A stretch of 64,000 nt of DNA from Candidatus Nitricoxidivorans perseverans (GTDB lineage Bacteria > Pseudomonadota > Gammaproteobacteria > Burkholderiales > Rhodocyclaceae): positions 1,738,282 through 1,802,281 of the forward strand of contig CP107246.1 of assembly GCA_030246985.1 (NCBI GenBank), given 5' to 3'. Made by a program: the position numbers and the translations under genes. Under the pieces are notes generated by a model that ran no database searches, was not told the origin of the DNA, and was given only the letters and a program-made list of their open reading frames with translations. Of the stretch, positions 63,991 through 64,000 are shown one piece after another. Positions within the stretch are counted from its first letter, which is position 1, and every line of letters starts with the position of its first letter.

Positions 63991-64000
63991 GTGCGCCGTC
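63991..64000 (+). CDS. rnpA: Probable first codons of rnpA (RNase P protein), cut by the window end
   Basis: A GTG follows the rpmH stop directly (TGA-GTG-CGC-CGT). rnpA lies here in nearly all bacteria, but only three codons are visible, so both the identity and the start are inferred from position. Confidence 0.35.

Overview
The window looks like chromosomal DNA of a GC-rich betaproteobacterium, most plausibly of the Rhodocyclales type. The reasons are the gene order rpmH / dnaA-dnaN-gyrB, an accB-accC-prmA-DUF3426 block, an mpl-aroQ neighbourhood, a CIRCE element in front of rpoH, and a hydrogenase locus with the gene order known from Cupriavidus (hyp-hoxABCJ) and related betaproteobacteria. 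The assignment is inferred from gene content only. The window ends at the replication origin (about 62.0-62.2 kb), so the accessory material lies within 60 kb of oriC. No tRNA, rRNA, transposase or CRISPR array was seen.

Layout. 0-2.5 kb: the end of a heavy-metal RND pump, two small periplasmic proteins (one extremely Met-rich), and two gene relics lying head-on, a copper P-type ATPase start and a Fic-protein tail. 2.5-25 kb, all on the minus strand: a complete NiFe-hydrogenase island. Read in the direction of transcription it is hybO-hybA-hybB-hybC (Tat-exported, quinone-linked uptake enzyme), hoxM, hoxL, hoxT, hoxV, hypA-B-F-C-D-E-X, then the H2-sensing system hoxA-hoxB-hoxC-hoxJ, then a nickel permease and a DHH phosphoesterase. 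Almost all junctions overlap or are separated by a few bases. A sigma-54-like promoter with an IHF-like site lies upstream of hybO.

25.2-31.4 kb (minus): a seven-gene metal-uptake operon in the order Asp-box protein with a CxCC cluster, TlpA-like thioredoxin, TonB-dependent receptor, its own TonB-ExbB-ExbD, and a PCu(A)C copper chaperone. 31.5-36.6 kb (minus): a five-gene operon of OmpR-type regulator, sensor kinase and a DevBCA-like ABC exporter. 36.7-37.3 kb is a degraded patch with an HD-GYP relic and a small secreted Gly-rich protein. 37.3-42.3 kb (minus): a second receptor operon, TonB-dependent receptor, DUF4198-like protein, membrane polyferredoxin and a small SafE/CcdA-like membrane protein. 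The two receptor operons share the same unusual promoter architecture: tandem 17-bp imperfect inverted repeats TGCGRCA-N3-YGYCGCA plus a nearby AT-centred palindrome. I take this as evidence of one regulon under an unidentified regulator, and it is the most interesting signal here.

42.5-64 kb is mostly housekeeping: rpoH, mpl, aroQ, accBC, prmA, a PfkB kinase, lipid and LPS acyl- and glycosyltransferases, apaH, dps with an OxyR-like site, oxyR itself, an HPP membrane protein, gyrB, dnaN, oriC, dnaA, rpmH and the first bases of rnpA.

How the parts may work together: nickel import, Hyp maturation and HoxBC-J-A signalling serve the Hyb-type hydrogenase, which feeds electrons from H2 to the quinone pool. 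The RND pump, PCu(A)C protein and two TonB systems suggest heavy investment in transition-metal traffic (copper and/or nickel). The exact metals are inferred, not shown.
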